A stretch of 64,000 nucleotides of DNA, from NCBI GenBank assembly GCA_018398575.1, contig JAGTXZ010000018.1, positions 2,480,001-2,544,000 of the forward strand, given 5' to 3'. The stretch comes from Ampelomyces quisqualis (taxonomy: Eukaryota; Ascomycota; Dothideomycetes; Pleosporales; Phaeosphaeriaceae). A model generated the notes under the pieces. The model was given only the letters and a program-made list of their open reading frames with translations. It was not told where the DNA came from and did no database searches. This document shows positions 54,724-64,000 of this stretch, in pieces. The position numbers were made by a program, and so were the translations under genes. Every line of letters starts with the position of its first letter. Position 1 is the first letter of the stretch.

Positions 54724-56979
54724 TCCATCCTCCACACCAACGTCTGGCTCCTTTCCCGAATCCACCCTCAAGACACCCAAGACGGAGGTTTTTTCTCACT
54801 CGCACTGCATCGACGCTTGGGCTACTCCTCAACTCAATGGGCAGCAGACCCCTGCCCAGACGCCATCCTTCACGCTTTCGACGCCCAACGACCGGCCGTC
54901 GAGCTCGTATAGCTTGAAGCCTCGCACGCCACAAGACCCCGAATTCCATGTCAATCACTTTGTCCCGAACAATCTCCCGCTACCGCCCGTCGAGGTCTCG
55001 AGGAGGCTATCATCCTCGCCGGACCCTAGTTTGGTCAGGAGGGCTGGAGTGCGCCCAGCGGCCGGCCAGCTTGGTCGACCACGTCCAGTCACCATGGACT
55101 TTTCGCACATGCAGACGCCGCCGCCCACACGAGATGACCATTCGAGAGGGAGAATGCAGCAGAGCGGAGGAAACGAGTTTGCCACTCCGGCCACTGTGAT
55201 ACATCGGACGCCTAACCAGATGCCAACAGCAGAAGCACTTTTCAACCAGACACCTTTTGGCTACACGGACGTGCCGTTCTCACCGAGCATGATGCCCTTC
55301 TCCAATACTGCACCAATGTCGGCGCCGCCCATGCCTCACTCGCGGCTCTTCTGGGATCAACCTAATGATGGGTCATACATGGACGTAGATATGCCGCTGG
55401 GAGCAGAGCCCTCTGGACCTACCCCCCATAAAGTCGAGCAAAACTTCAATTGGCAGACGTTTTCGACGCCTGCACCACTTCAAATGAACACACAGGCTTT
55501 TCAACCACTACACGGGGCCACTTTGCCTGGCCCAGCAGCCTCGTTCGACATGGGTGACCAATCCTTTTCAGCGTCCAATTCTTTTGTATCTACTTCTGCG
55601 AGCGTTGAACCCAACATGCTCTTCAGTTTTTCAGGACCGGACATGACCGCTTCCTTTGGTAGCATGCCTCAAATGGCGAACATGAGTGTCCCTAATCGTC
55701 AGCCATATGAGACTCAGGTACAAGTAGCACAGCAAGAGAAGGCCTCGTCAAAGAAAGCAAGAAGTCAGCATTCACGCAGTAACACAAACTCTTCATCGGG
55801 CTCGGTAGAGAATGCCAGGCCTGGGTTGCAGCGGAGTAATACGGATAGTGGTTTCAGGAAGAGTAGGCATTTGTCAATGGAGACAGCTAGAATACCAGTG
55901 CCGACCGCAGGTGCCCCAATTACACGCCGCTCATCGCCATTGAAAAGACAGAGTGGAGGACTAGGTTCGATACCAGAAACGAGAAGGCCACGAACACGCC
56001 TCATTATTGATGAGACTGGTCGGGCTCGAACCGAGACTGTGCCTGTTGAGCATAATGAAGATACGCCAAAAGTAGCTCAACGGACAGTGCAGAAAGATGT
56101 TCGAGGACAATACCCAGGACTTTGGGATGAAGATGACAGCGAGTCGGAAGACGAGGAGCCTCCTCCTGCGGTTAGTTGGAACACATCGTTCACCATGCCA
56201 CAACCGCATCAGCCACGGCGCGCTTCCAAGCATGCACGATCAGACAGTGATACCCTTCAGAGATCAAACTCTTTCAAGTTTCCACGGCCTGCCTCGAGAC
56301 CGACAGTTGGTGCCTTTGACAAAGCTTCTTTCGAGACGGCCCGCCCCGTAAAGAGGGTAGTAGACCACGCACACCGACGCTTCAGCATGATGGATCTTCC
56401 TTCCTCGTTTGATAGCGTCAAAGATAAGGAGGACCAACAAATGCCAGACTCGCCCGGCAATGCACTAGGCGCATTGAAAAAAGTCGTCGCAGGTCGGCAA
56501 CAAAGAGCTGGTATGCTCTCGCGACCTCCTCAAGCGCGGTTCACTTGCTGATCACACTAGAACGTGCGACGCAAAACACCCTCAAGGCACACAATCAACG
56601 CTGGGCCCAAGCCTCTGCTGACATGATCCACGCCACCACACCTCACGGCCACGGCCACTACGACCCCTTGTCCAACTCCTTCACCGCGTCCCCCGCTACC
56701 AACACCCCGTCGACCGACCGAAGTAGCCTCTCAAGCAGCGAAAGCACGCGCTGCATATGCAACGGCGTCGACGACGGTCAGCCCATGGTGCAGTGCGAAA
56801 GCTGTAGTAAGTGGTTGCATATGGGCTGCGTGGGCATTCGCAACAGCAATATTCCGCCTGTGTATGTTTGTTTGTTTTGCACGGGACAAACGCCAGTCGC
56901 GAGGGGTGGGAGGGTTCGAGGGCCAATCCAGGGCTTTGACAATAGTCCGTTGATGCATAAGAGTATGTTTAGGCGGTGA
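54724..56979 (+). CDS. PHD-finger nuclear protein (5' end unresolved)
   Basis: Two exons are certain: about 54724-56510 and 56561-56979, joined by a 50-bp intron (GTATGC, CACTAG). The visible protein is about 735 residues; at least one short 5' exon is missing. The long N-terminal part is disordered and rich in Ser/Pro/Met (TPQLNGQQTPAQTPSF, VNHFVPNNLPLPPVEVSRRL). An acidic patch (GLWDEDDSESEDEEPPP) lies in the last third. A C4HC3 PHD finger near the C-terminus reads CICNGVDDGQPMVQCESC, WLHMGCVG, YVCLFC. PHD fingers of this sort read histone H3 tails, so a chromatin role is likely. Without the splice the finger would look like a separate small gene. Confidence 0.83.
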
Positions 56980-57717
56980 TGAAGAAAGGTACTTCCTTCC
57001 ATCGATCACCAAAATTCGTCACGCATTTGGGCAAACGCATTCCAGGAGTCTTTGATTAGCACCGCATCTTGTTTCTCTGCCAGCTTCCTTGAACAAAACA
57101 TCATTCGCATTAACATCTCTACGAGGCCCTTTGAATATCCTTGCTTCCTGTTCAAACTCGCAAAGATATCCTGCCGCCTAGTAATATCCATAGTAAACCA
57201 TGCGAAGATCAATATTCCAGCTGTTTACTGCACACTCCTGCACGCCATCCCACACGCACACTCGCAAACACACACATCTACCACACATACACCTGCTGGT
57301 CCAGGTCGCACTCTGGTACTCCTAATGTCTTTGTTGATTGTTTTTCAAGTTCCGTTGCTAGTGGGGTATGAAGATGAAGGTATAATGTTGATGGTGGATG
57401 ACCCGGACTCACCGTCTAAAATATCAAACGAGTTGGACTAGTGTGCAATGAAGAAGGGAAAACGATGAGGAAAAAAGCAACTGTACATAACATGGCATAT
57501 CCCATGTCTTGTCATGGTTCCGATTGAACACGTTACAGTATTTATTTTGATTGTTTTTTTTTTTAACGAGGCAAGCTTATCTCGTAGTACGTATGCTCTG
57601 TACATGTACGCACGCAACCCGAGTCCGCAACCAATACTCGTATCCTGCAGCGTTCCATCAATCAATACTCACCCCACAACCCACCCAGTCTCTAAACTCA
57701 AAGACATACACGACTAT
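56980..57717. other. Intergenic region between convergent genes
   Basis: 3' flanks of the PHD and APC10 genes. No gene is supported. Confidence 0.4.
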
Positions 57718-58833
57718 TCATCGTATCCCCCCACCGTCCAACCCCCCAAACTGCCCCGCGTCCAACTCTACCTCGCCATCAAAATCAACCCTCCTCCGCC
57801 TTCCCTCCACTGCCCCCCTACTCATCGTCCCCACCTCGTCCCCAGGTCTATCTCGTGCCAAGCCCCCCCGCGCAGGACCGCCGTCGTCGTTGCGCGCGAA
57901 AATCTGCAGTCCGCGGAGATGCGTGTCTTTGCCGTTTTGGTGGTTCTCCAGGATCTTGATTTGTACTAGGTGTGCGCGCAGGACGGGCATGTGAGGTGTT
58001 GTTTGCGGGGTGGGGTTGAGGAGGGAAGAAAATGGGCGGCGGGGGCAAGGACGGAGGATGGGGTTGTGGGTTGGTTGTTGGTGGTGTTGGGTGTGGGTGT
58101 GGGAGTGGGACATTTGGGGCGTTGCGGGATGATGTTGTGGATGTTGTTGGGGGGTGTTTTCCGATGGCTCGGATTCGTTTCCAGTGTGTCCTGTTGCTTC
58201 ACTTCGTTCGATGTTTTGGATTGGCAGAGGCGCTTGGTCGGGGTTATCGTCGTCGTCGTAGTCTTCACCTTCGTCATCATCAACACCACCGAACCCAACC
58301 CACACCCACCCCCTCGGCCCTTCGCCTCTCCACTCCCCCCACTCGACGAGGTCATTTCCCCCCGTGCCCGCCAAGAACACGATCCGTGTCGGCGTGTAAC
58401 TCTCATCCTGTTCGAAATCAAGGTACATTCTCAGCCCGACAATCTTGACTTGTTTGAAAAAGTGAATGTTGAGGTAATGCGGCTGCGGGCCGTCGGACTG
58501 CCAGAAGAGGTTTGTGGATGGGTGCCGGAGTTGCGGGACCGAACAGCCTGGCTTACTGGATGATACGCTCCATGATGCGAGGGTAGAGATGTCGCGGAGG
58601 TAGGGGGGTGGAGGGTCGTGAGTGGGGAGCGACGAGGGCTGGGTGGGTTCTTCCTCTTCTTCTTCGTCTTCGTTGGAGGAGAGGTCTTCGCCTATTAGGC
58701 CTTCTTCGTCGTCTTCGAGGTCTTGCTGGGGTAGATGTTGAAGATGGCCATTCAAGGGGAACGTGAGGTCGGGTTCGCTGTCTGTATCGTCATCATGTGC
58801 TTGGGCGCCTCGGTCGCGGAGTGAGGGTGACAT
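57718..58833 (-). CDS. APC10: Anaphase-promoting complex subunit 10 (DOC1)
   Basis: One exon of 371 residues. The DOC domain begins near residue 80 (DISTLASWSVSSSKPGCSV), with LRHPSTNLFWQSDGPQPHYL, KIVGLRMYLDFEQDESYTP and, after an insert, LVQIKILENHQNGKDTHLRG. The last two residues are Ile-Arg; this IR tail is how Apc10 docks on Cdc27. Apc10 helps the complex hold substrates with D-boxes during mitosis. Two features are unusual: an acidic N-terminal region (residues 16-65) and an insert of about 100 residues (183-284) rich in Asp, His, Pro and Gln inside the domain. The insert could hide an intron, but I see no splice pair that would remove it cleanly. Confidence 0.93.
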   Translation of the reverse strand: MSPSLRDRGAQAHDDDTDSEPDLTFPLNGHLQHLPQQDLEDDEEGLIGEDLSSNEDEEEEEEPTQPSSLPTHDPPPPYLRDISTLASWSVSSSKPGCSVPQLRHPSTNLFWQSDGPQPHYLNIHFFKQVKIVGLRMYLDFEQDESYTPTRIVFLAGTGGNDLVEWGEWRGEGPRGWVWVGFGGVDDDEGEDYDDDDNPDQAPLPIQNIERSEATGHTGNESEPSENTPQQHPQHHPATPQMSHSHTHTQHHQQPTHNPILRPCPRRPFSSLLNPTPQTTPHMPVLRAHLVQIKILENHQNGKDTHLRGLQIFARNDDGGPARGGLARDRPGDEVGTMSRGAVEGRRRRVDFDGEVELDAGQFGGLDGGGIR

Positions 58834-60079
58834 GATTTAATGGTTCTTTCTTTTGCTTGGCTTTGGTGGAGAGAGGTGGGTTCCGGGCCCAAATGGTTTG
58901 GACGTTGTTTGAGATTGCCGTTTGTAGTGGTAGGTGCAGGACTGGCAGGGATGGCCGTTTGATAAGATGTTGGGGAGATGAGGTGGCGAAAAGTACAGGG
59001 CGCGTGTACTGTTTGGTGCTTGTTATCGAGCTTGGGAGGACGTCTGAGTCCAAAGTTGCAGGATCGTGGCGTTGCTAGTGGTTGGGAGCAACCCAATGTG
59101 GTGCAAGATGTTTGTTTGCTGGCAGGGCTGAATACGATGTGTAGTCGCACCGCCAGATTCAAGCGCGTCGCGGTGCGTCACACGCGGTGGTCCCAATACG
59201 AAATCTTTCTACCCGGCAGTTTTCCTGTTTCCGTATCCTCTTGCTTGACGTTGATATGCGGAGCCGTTGAGTGCCGTTGTGCAGCTGTTGCGAAGGTGAA
59301 GGCGCCAAGCGGCTAGGGAATTGACTTGCTTCCATTTTCGTCTCCCACGCGCCGCCACTCCGGTCGCACAGCAGCACGCTTCCGAACATATGTATCTCAA
59401 CCCACCAATTGTCGACATAGAAATTCTCGTTGCGCATACAGCGGTACTTGGTTTTTTGTTGTGGGTTTCGCAGCTGTCAGGGTCCAACGGTGTTGCGACT
59501 TTCTTTTGCCCAAGTCCCGGGCCCCGTACTGTGCATCTTTTGACAATCGAATGGCGGTCTCGAATCGTAGATATTCGCTATTGCATGATCGCTTGGATTC
59601 GAGCTGCTCCAATGGCTGAACTCCTTGACCACTCGTTTGCGTTTCATGGGTATGCATTTCAGCATCGTATTTCCTTTTCCCCAGGATGACAGAAAAAGTA
59701 CAACTCCGCGTATCATGTCTCTCACTGTCCGCAGCACCAACGGTCTCTCCGTTGCTTCTTCAAGCCAAGTGAATACAGACAATCCTGTCTCCGAAATTCG
59801 TCCAACGCTTGTGCTGCAACGCTTCCATCGTGGCGTGCAGCACATGTCGTGCGACATGGAAGTCGATTCCTGCTGCACTTGATATGCTGTCTCTACGCCA
59901 CCGCCAGGTCTTCCTACGATCACCCCTCATCAACTGTACCTTACGGCTCTCGGTCGTGCTATTTGGCGTTTTTGACACAGTTCGCCCGCCGAATCCACGT
60001 CTAACACGTATGCCGTCATGACGGTTGAGCCTCGATTTATCTAACTTAATGTACAGTCCTTGGGCGCGTAGATCTCGCA
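58834..60079. other. Intergenic region with divergent promoters
   Basis: About 1.25 kb between divergent starts. No supported gene. Confidence 0.45.
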
Positions 60080-61484
60080 ATGGCCCACAGCGATGACAGT
60101 GTCGCCGAATCTGGCAAACAATCAGAGAAAATCACGATCGTATTCTTGATTCTGGCGTGGGTGTTTGTTCTACTTCGGATATGGACCCGAACTCATGTCA
60201 TCTCAAACTTCGGCTGGGACGATACAACCATGATGTTGGCCTGTGTATGTTCATTGCTCCCGCTATCAAAGTAGCCTATGTCTTACGGTTGTCTAGTTGA
60301 TCTTCTCTATATACAGCGCAGCTCTCCTCTACATGGAGGCCAATGGTGGCGGGACCCACGTTACCAGCGTGCCTCAACTGCAACTTCTCACAAAAGTCAA
60401 TCTTAGCCCAAACATCTCTATCTATGCAGCTAACCATCTTCAGTGGGTCGTCATCAGTGAAGCGACATATATCATAGCCATGATGATGCTTAAAATCTCC
60501 TTGGGTATCTTCTTCGCCAGGATAGTCATAAAGCCCTGGCAAATTGGCCTCATCTACGTCAACGTTGGCATTAATGTATGTTCTTCTGCTGCCGCATTCT
60601 TTTATGTCTTATTCAGGTGCGGCGCAAACATCGACGACTACGTTTTGCAACAGCTTGCAAATAGATGCATGCCACGAACGCTGGACCGCTTCATCGCGTA
60701 TCAGCAGGCCGCAATTACGACCCTGACAGATATTGTGTTCGTCACGCTACCTGTTCTCATTCTCTGGAATGCGAACATGAGCCGAAGGAGCAAGATCTCT
60801 GTAGGATTCATCCTCTGTCTTGCCACGCTGTACGTCTCCTACTCGCCATCTCGATTTTGTGCAACGTAATGCTCTCAGTTCCGACTAGCTAATCTCGAAA
60901 ACAGCGGTGTAGTTTGCTCCGCTCTCCGCTTCCGCTATGTCGACGGCCTCACAGACACCGCCGACTTCTTTTGGGCAGCGGTCAACATCTCCAAATGGTC
61001 CACCATCGAATGCGGCGCCAGCATAATTGCTGGCTGTCTCGCAACCTTGCGACCATTTATCAAAAACGTATTTGTCAACGCTCGCTCTAGCACAATAGGC
61101 AGCTATATCAAGCAAGCCAGTCAAAGTCTCCGATCAAGCGAGCGCTCAAACATGAGTTCGCTACCACGGCACAACAGTGCATCAACGGCTGCGAAGACCG
61201 GCGGGAGCAGGGACAAGCAGAGCATTAGGCAGACAGATGAGCCGACCTTGATGGAATTTCTGGCTCACCCTGGCGAAGAGGTGATTGCGATGAGCGACAG
61301 ACCTGCGCATGTAAGGGAAAGCGAAGAGCGAATTCTGCAGCAACCAGGAGTTGACGGCATCGACTTCCCATGGCCGGCAAAATCGAACGAGCGAAGGAAC
61401 AGGCGGACGATACATGCGAGTTGGACGTTACTGAATGGTGTTGCAAGTGATGGGCGGACCACCGATCGACCTACGGCGACTTGA
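60080..61484 (+). CDS. Fungal rhodopsin-like seven-helix membrane protein
   Basis: Three exons, 60080-60244, 60297-60829 and 60905-61484, give 425 residues. Introns are 52 and 75 bp. The N-terminal 290 residues hold about seven hydrophobic helices, with the family blocks FLILAWVFVLLRIWTR, NFGWDDTTMMLACLIFS, WVVISEATYIIAMMMLKIS, TLTDIVFVTLPVLILWNANM and GVVCSALRFRYVDGLTDTAD, and GCLATLRPF at the last helix. The C-terminal 135 residues are cytosolic and disordered. This family (fungal rhodopsin domain, PTH11-like in broad terms) is found in large numbers in plant-associated Pezizomycotina; ligands are unknown. No retinal lysine claim is made. Confidence 0.9.
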
Positions 61485-61936
61485 GTCATATCCGGACCAC
61501 GATCTAAGATACCCAGGTCAGCTACGCCCACTACCGGTTCTTCCTCAATAGTTGAAGAAGATACCCTGAACGGCTGCAATGGGCCTCTTGATACCATCGA
61601 GCGGCATGCGACATCAAGCGTCCAATCCAGCCTCGAGGACTGAGCATGATATTGTGCTCAGTCGCAACCTGATGTCTGTAGAATTAACAGGTTCCTTGAG
61701 CTCTAAACAATCCCAGTACGACACTTGGACAGTCAGATTATTTTCTCCAGCCTGGGCGTTTTGTGGCAGTTCTGGCGATGCAAGACGTTGTCGTAGCCCG
61801 CTGTCCCAACTGGAGAGATCACTGTACCTTGCGCACAGCGAGGCTCATACACCAAAACTCACGCATAAGTGCTTATCGTGTAGTATTAGAGAAAAGCCAC
61901 AATTCAATGCAACAGACTGAATTTCCAGCCTAGCTA
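61485..61936. other. Intergenic region between convergent genes
   Basis: No gene is seen. Confidence 0.4.
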
Positions 61937-62595
61937 CTACCTCCTACCATCAGACGCCAAGAACCTTAGGCAATTCTTGGACACAATCAACTTTTTGTCT
62001 TTCTTCCGTTTACCGGACCCACAAGCATTCATTTTTTCTTTTGTGGATCTTTCCGAAACTTTTGATGTTTCTGCATCCTCTTCGTTCAGCTTCGCGCGTA
62101 GGTCCTCCACCAGTGCGTCCAAAACAGTCTGCCGACTCTGGCTACCCGTCTTGCTAGATTTGAGAAGTTCTTCATTTGTTTTCAGATCGTATATTCCAGC
62201 TTTGTAGTACCAGGTTTTGTCCTTGACCCTGGCCTCACGTGAAATTTTTGCCTGGATCTCGAAGCCCTCATCGGCGGGCCATATTGCTTGCGCCCACTCT
62301 GACAGAGCTTAGTTTCAGCCTGTTGCCTTTTGTGTCATAACCTACTCGTGACTGATTTCTTGTCTTTGCGATACTTCTCCCAGGTCCCTTCGTGATCTGT
62401 TTGGTCAGAGAATTGAATATCTGCTGCGCGCTTTGCTTCATGTTTGCCTTCAGGAGCAAGCTTGCGAGGTTTTTCCGAAACGTCATCGACGCCTAGTCCC
62501 CGCCGGGGTTCATGAGAAGCTTCGGAGGAGGAGTCGAAATCACTTTCGGTGTCGCTTACAGGGTCGACGAGCTTCTGGGCATCGCTGGAGGACAT
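61937..62595 (-). CDS. Small hypothetical basic protein
   Basis: Two exons, 62595-62346 and 62298-61937, with a 47-bp intron (GTAGGT donor, TGTCAG acceptor), give 203 residues. No family is recognised. The first half is acidic and Ser-rich (DPVSDTESDFDSSSEASHE). The middle looks folded (KWAQAIWPADEGFEIQAKIS, TWYYKAGIYDLKTNEELLKS). The C-terminus has SGKRKKDKKL, a likely nuclear signal. The splice is supported because the frame is open on both sides and composition is protein-like throughout. It borders the AT-rich right edge, a setting where lineage-specific genes are common. Confidence 0.65.
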
Positions 62596-63280
62596 GGTGT
62601 GGATTCTGTAACTAGGCTTTGTGTATAGTGATAGCGATATTCTGAGAGCTTTGCTATGTTTAGGAATCGGGCTTCTTCACTCTTTTTAAACGTTAATGAC
62701 TGTTTAAAATATCGGTTGATCTTGTTAGATTCATCACGGTAGATACTCATAGCGTGTGAAGACTCACAATAACTGTTTGAGCCATCATTGACGCAGCGCA
62801 ACAAGTACCCGTCTTGTCAATGCGTATTTGGACTGCATTAATTCTGAATTGAAGTTTCGTAAAGCACAACCGCGTGGCATCTCGGGCACGAAGTTAGGCT
62901 AACTCCAAAATTGGCTTTGGCAGGACATGTCCACTAGTTTCTGCGTCCCTCGAGTATATCGTGCTGATTTTAGTCAACAGGCTGGTCTTCTTGTATATGC
63001 ACAGGTTGTAGAGCGCATTTTGCTTATGAGTTTATAGTTCTCCGTAATCGCATGAACAGCATTTAGACTATATGTAGCTATAACCGTGGTTGCTCGGAGT
63101 TCTGTGTGGGTGTCATGGGACATATGGAGAGGGTTGATAACAGGACAAGTTGAGTCATTAACAATGACATGATAATCATGATATTAGATATTAGGGGCAT
63201 ACGTTCACAAATTGCAGTTTAGGTAACAATGAGAAGACAGCTAGCAGCGTAGACCATTTTCACCACGGATATCTGAAGTA

Positions 63281-63526
63281 CTAACGAGATTTTAGTTTCG
63301 AGTTCTTTGGTGTGAATTTATCCTGAACCTGCTCCACGAGGTTGTGAACGATGTCATATCTTTGCTCACTGGGATTACCCAAGAAAGAACCCTCGTGCAT
63401 GGGCCTTGGTGTTCTTTTCGTATAACAGATCGCTTGAGAATAATCTTGTTGCCTTCTTCTATTATGTTTGACTAATGCTTTGAGAACGGGCTCTCCTTGT
63501 TTACATAGGCTAATAACAACGTTCAT
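63281..63526 (-). pseudogene. Short open frame, possible fragment
   Basis: Eighty-one residues, with a protein-like tail (YDIVHNLVEQVQDKF). No family is recognised. It may be the end of a broken gene. Confidence 0.25.
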
Positions 63527-63618
63527 TCATTGATGCCAGCTGCCAAAGATACGCTAGATAGGATGTTAAAGTAAGTTTTCTATTACATATATGTCACCTG
63601 CTCGAAAAATCCAAGCTC

Positions 63619-63777
63619 CTAATCAAGGAGACGCTCTAATTCGCTAGAAGTGGCTGTTTCCGAGTCTGCAATTCCACTGACGCAGTACGGCCATTCGCCG
63701 TCCTTTTTAAGGAATGGATCTGTGTCGCAATCGAGTCCCGCGCACCAATATTCGAATCCGTATAGTGGCCTCAGACC
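63619..63777 (-). pseudogene. C-terminal gene fragment, possibly continuing out of the window
   Basis: About 52 residues with normal protein composition (LYGFEYWCAGLDCDTDPF, then WPYCVSGIADSE) end in a stop at 63619. Upstream the frame is closed by a stop, so either an intron starts near 63777 or the gene is decayed. No family is recognised. Confidence 0.3.
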
Positions 63778-64000
63778 GTATCACTAACGCAGTCTTGTCT
63801 TGCTCTCGAGGGTTTCCAATTTCATCAGACGTCTCTTTCCACTCTCTAGAGCCCTGGGATGTGCTAAATGTCTTATCTTCTCTGCTTCCACCGAATCGAC
63901 CAAGGTTTTGGTGTTGCTCTATACATCTCTAATATTAGACATAATTATTGTTGCGCTTCAATCTTTCTTTGCAGTTCTTGTTAAAATTGGGAGTAGCGAA

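Larger units (their letters stand above)
62596..64000. other. AT-rich right edge without a full gene
   Basis: Base composition shifts to A/T, open frames become short, and no full gene can be built. It may be a repeat-rich block that continues past the window. Confidence 0.5.

Noticed and set aside
56545..56979. PHD finger as a stand-alone small gene
   Set aside because: The frame is joined in phase to the upstream exon by a 50-bp intron with consensus ends.
1..64000. tRNA or rRNA genes
   Set aside because: I looked for B-box-like GGTTCGAATCC words with a matching acceptor stem and saw none that folded; a dedicated scan would be needed to exclude them.

Overview
This is nuclear DNA of a filamentous ascomycete (Pezizomycotina). 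Dothideomycetes, possibly Pleosporales, is my best guess from the flavour of the proteins, but no marker proves it. The support is: about 20 protein genes spread over both strands with no operons; short introns (most 47-75 bp) with GT..AG ends and CTAAC/CTGAC-like branch sites; fungal-only families (Zn2Cys6 regulator, GH55 glucanase, fungal rhodopsin-like membrane protein, DUF8004-like protein); and GC-balanced coding DNA broken by a short AT-rich island and an AT-rich right edge.

Layout. 0.5-2.7 kb: a small START/Bet v1-like protein and a fungus-specific hypothetical protein. 2.9-4.7 kb: no gene, two minisatellites. 4.7-6.9 kb: a coiled-coil CCCH zinc-finger gene with two decayed-looking short reading frames beyond its 3' end. 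7.3-9.9 kb: two diverged direct copies of a locus that codes for no protein; each has an E-box, a TATA box and hairpins kept by compensatory changes, so I call them paralogous structured non-coding RNA genes. This is the most unusual part of the window. 11.0-16.6 kb: a divergent pair, an SSH4/EAR1-type Rsp5 adaptor and transportin KAP104. 16.6-20.4 kb: a long gene-free stretch with a 16-bp minisatellite. 20.4-26.0 kb: a divergent pair, a Zn2Cys6 regulator and a coiled-coil membrane protein. 26.5-36.1 kb: four minus-strand genes (proteasomal deubiquitinase UCH37/Uch2, ER Hsp70 LHS1, mitochondrial sideroflexin, DUF8004-like protein). 36.1-37.5 kb: AT-rich relic. 37.5-46.2 kb: three plus-strand genes (PLP aminotransferase, secreted GH55 beta-1,3-glucanase, PUS7). 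46.9-50.5 kb: fatty-acid elongase with a long charged tail and a proline-rich protein. 51.6-62.6 kb: membrane protein with a PPPPY motif, PHD-finger protein, APC10/DOC1, rhodopsin-like membrane protein and a small basic hypothetical protein. 62.6-64 kb: AT-rich, with fragments only.

The genes are mostly unrelated housekeeping functions and do not form a biosynthetic cluster. Ubiquitin-linked functions recur (SSH4, UCH37, APC10), but I see no sign of physical linkage by function. Exon borders were set by hand from splice consensus, reading frame and family fit; phases were checked by exon length.
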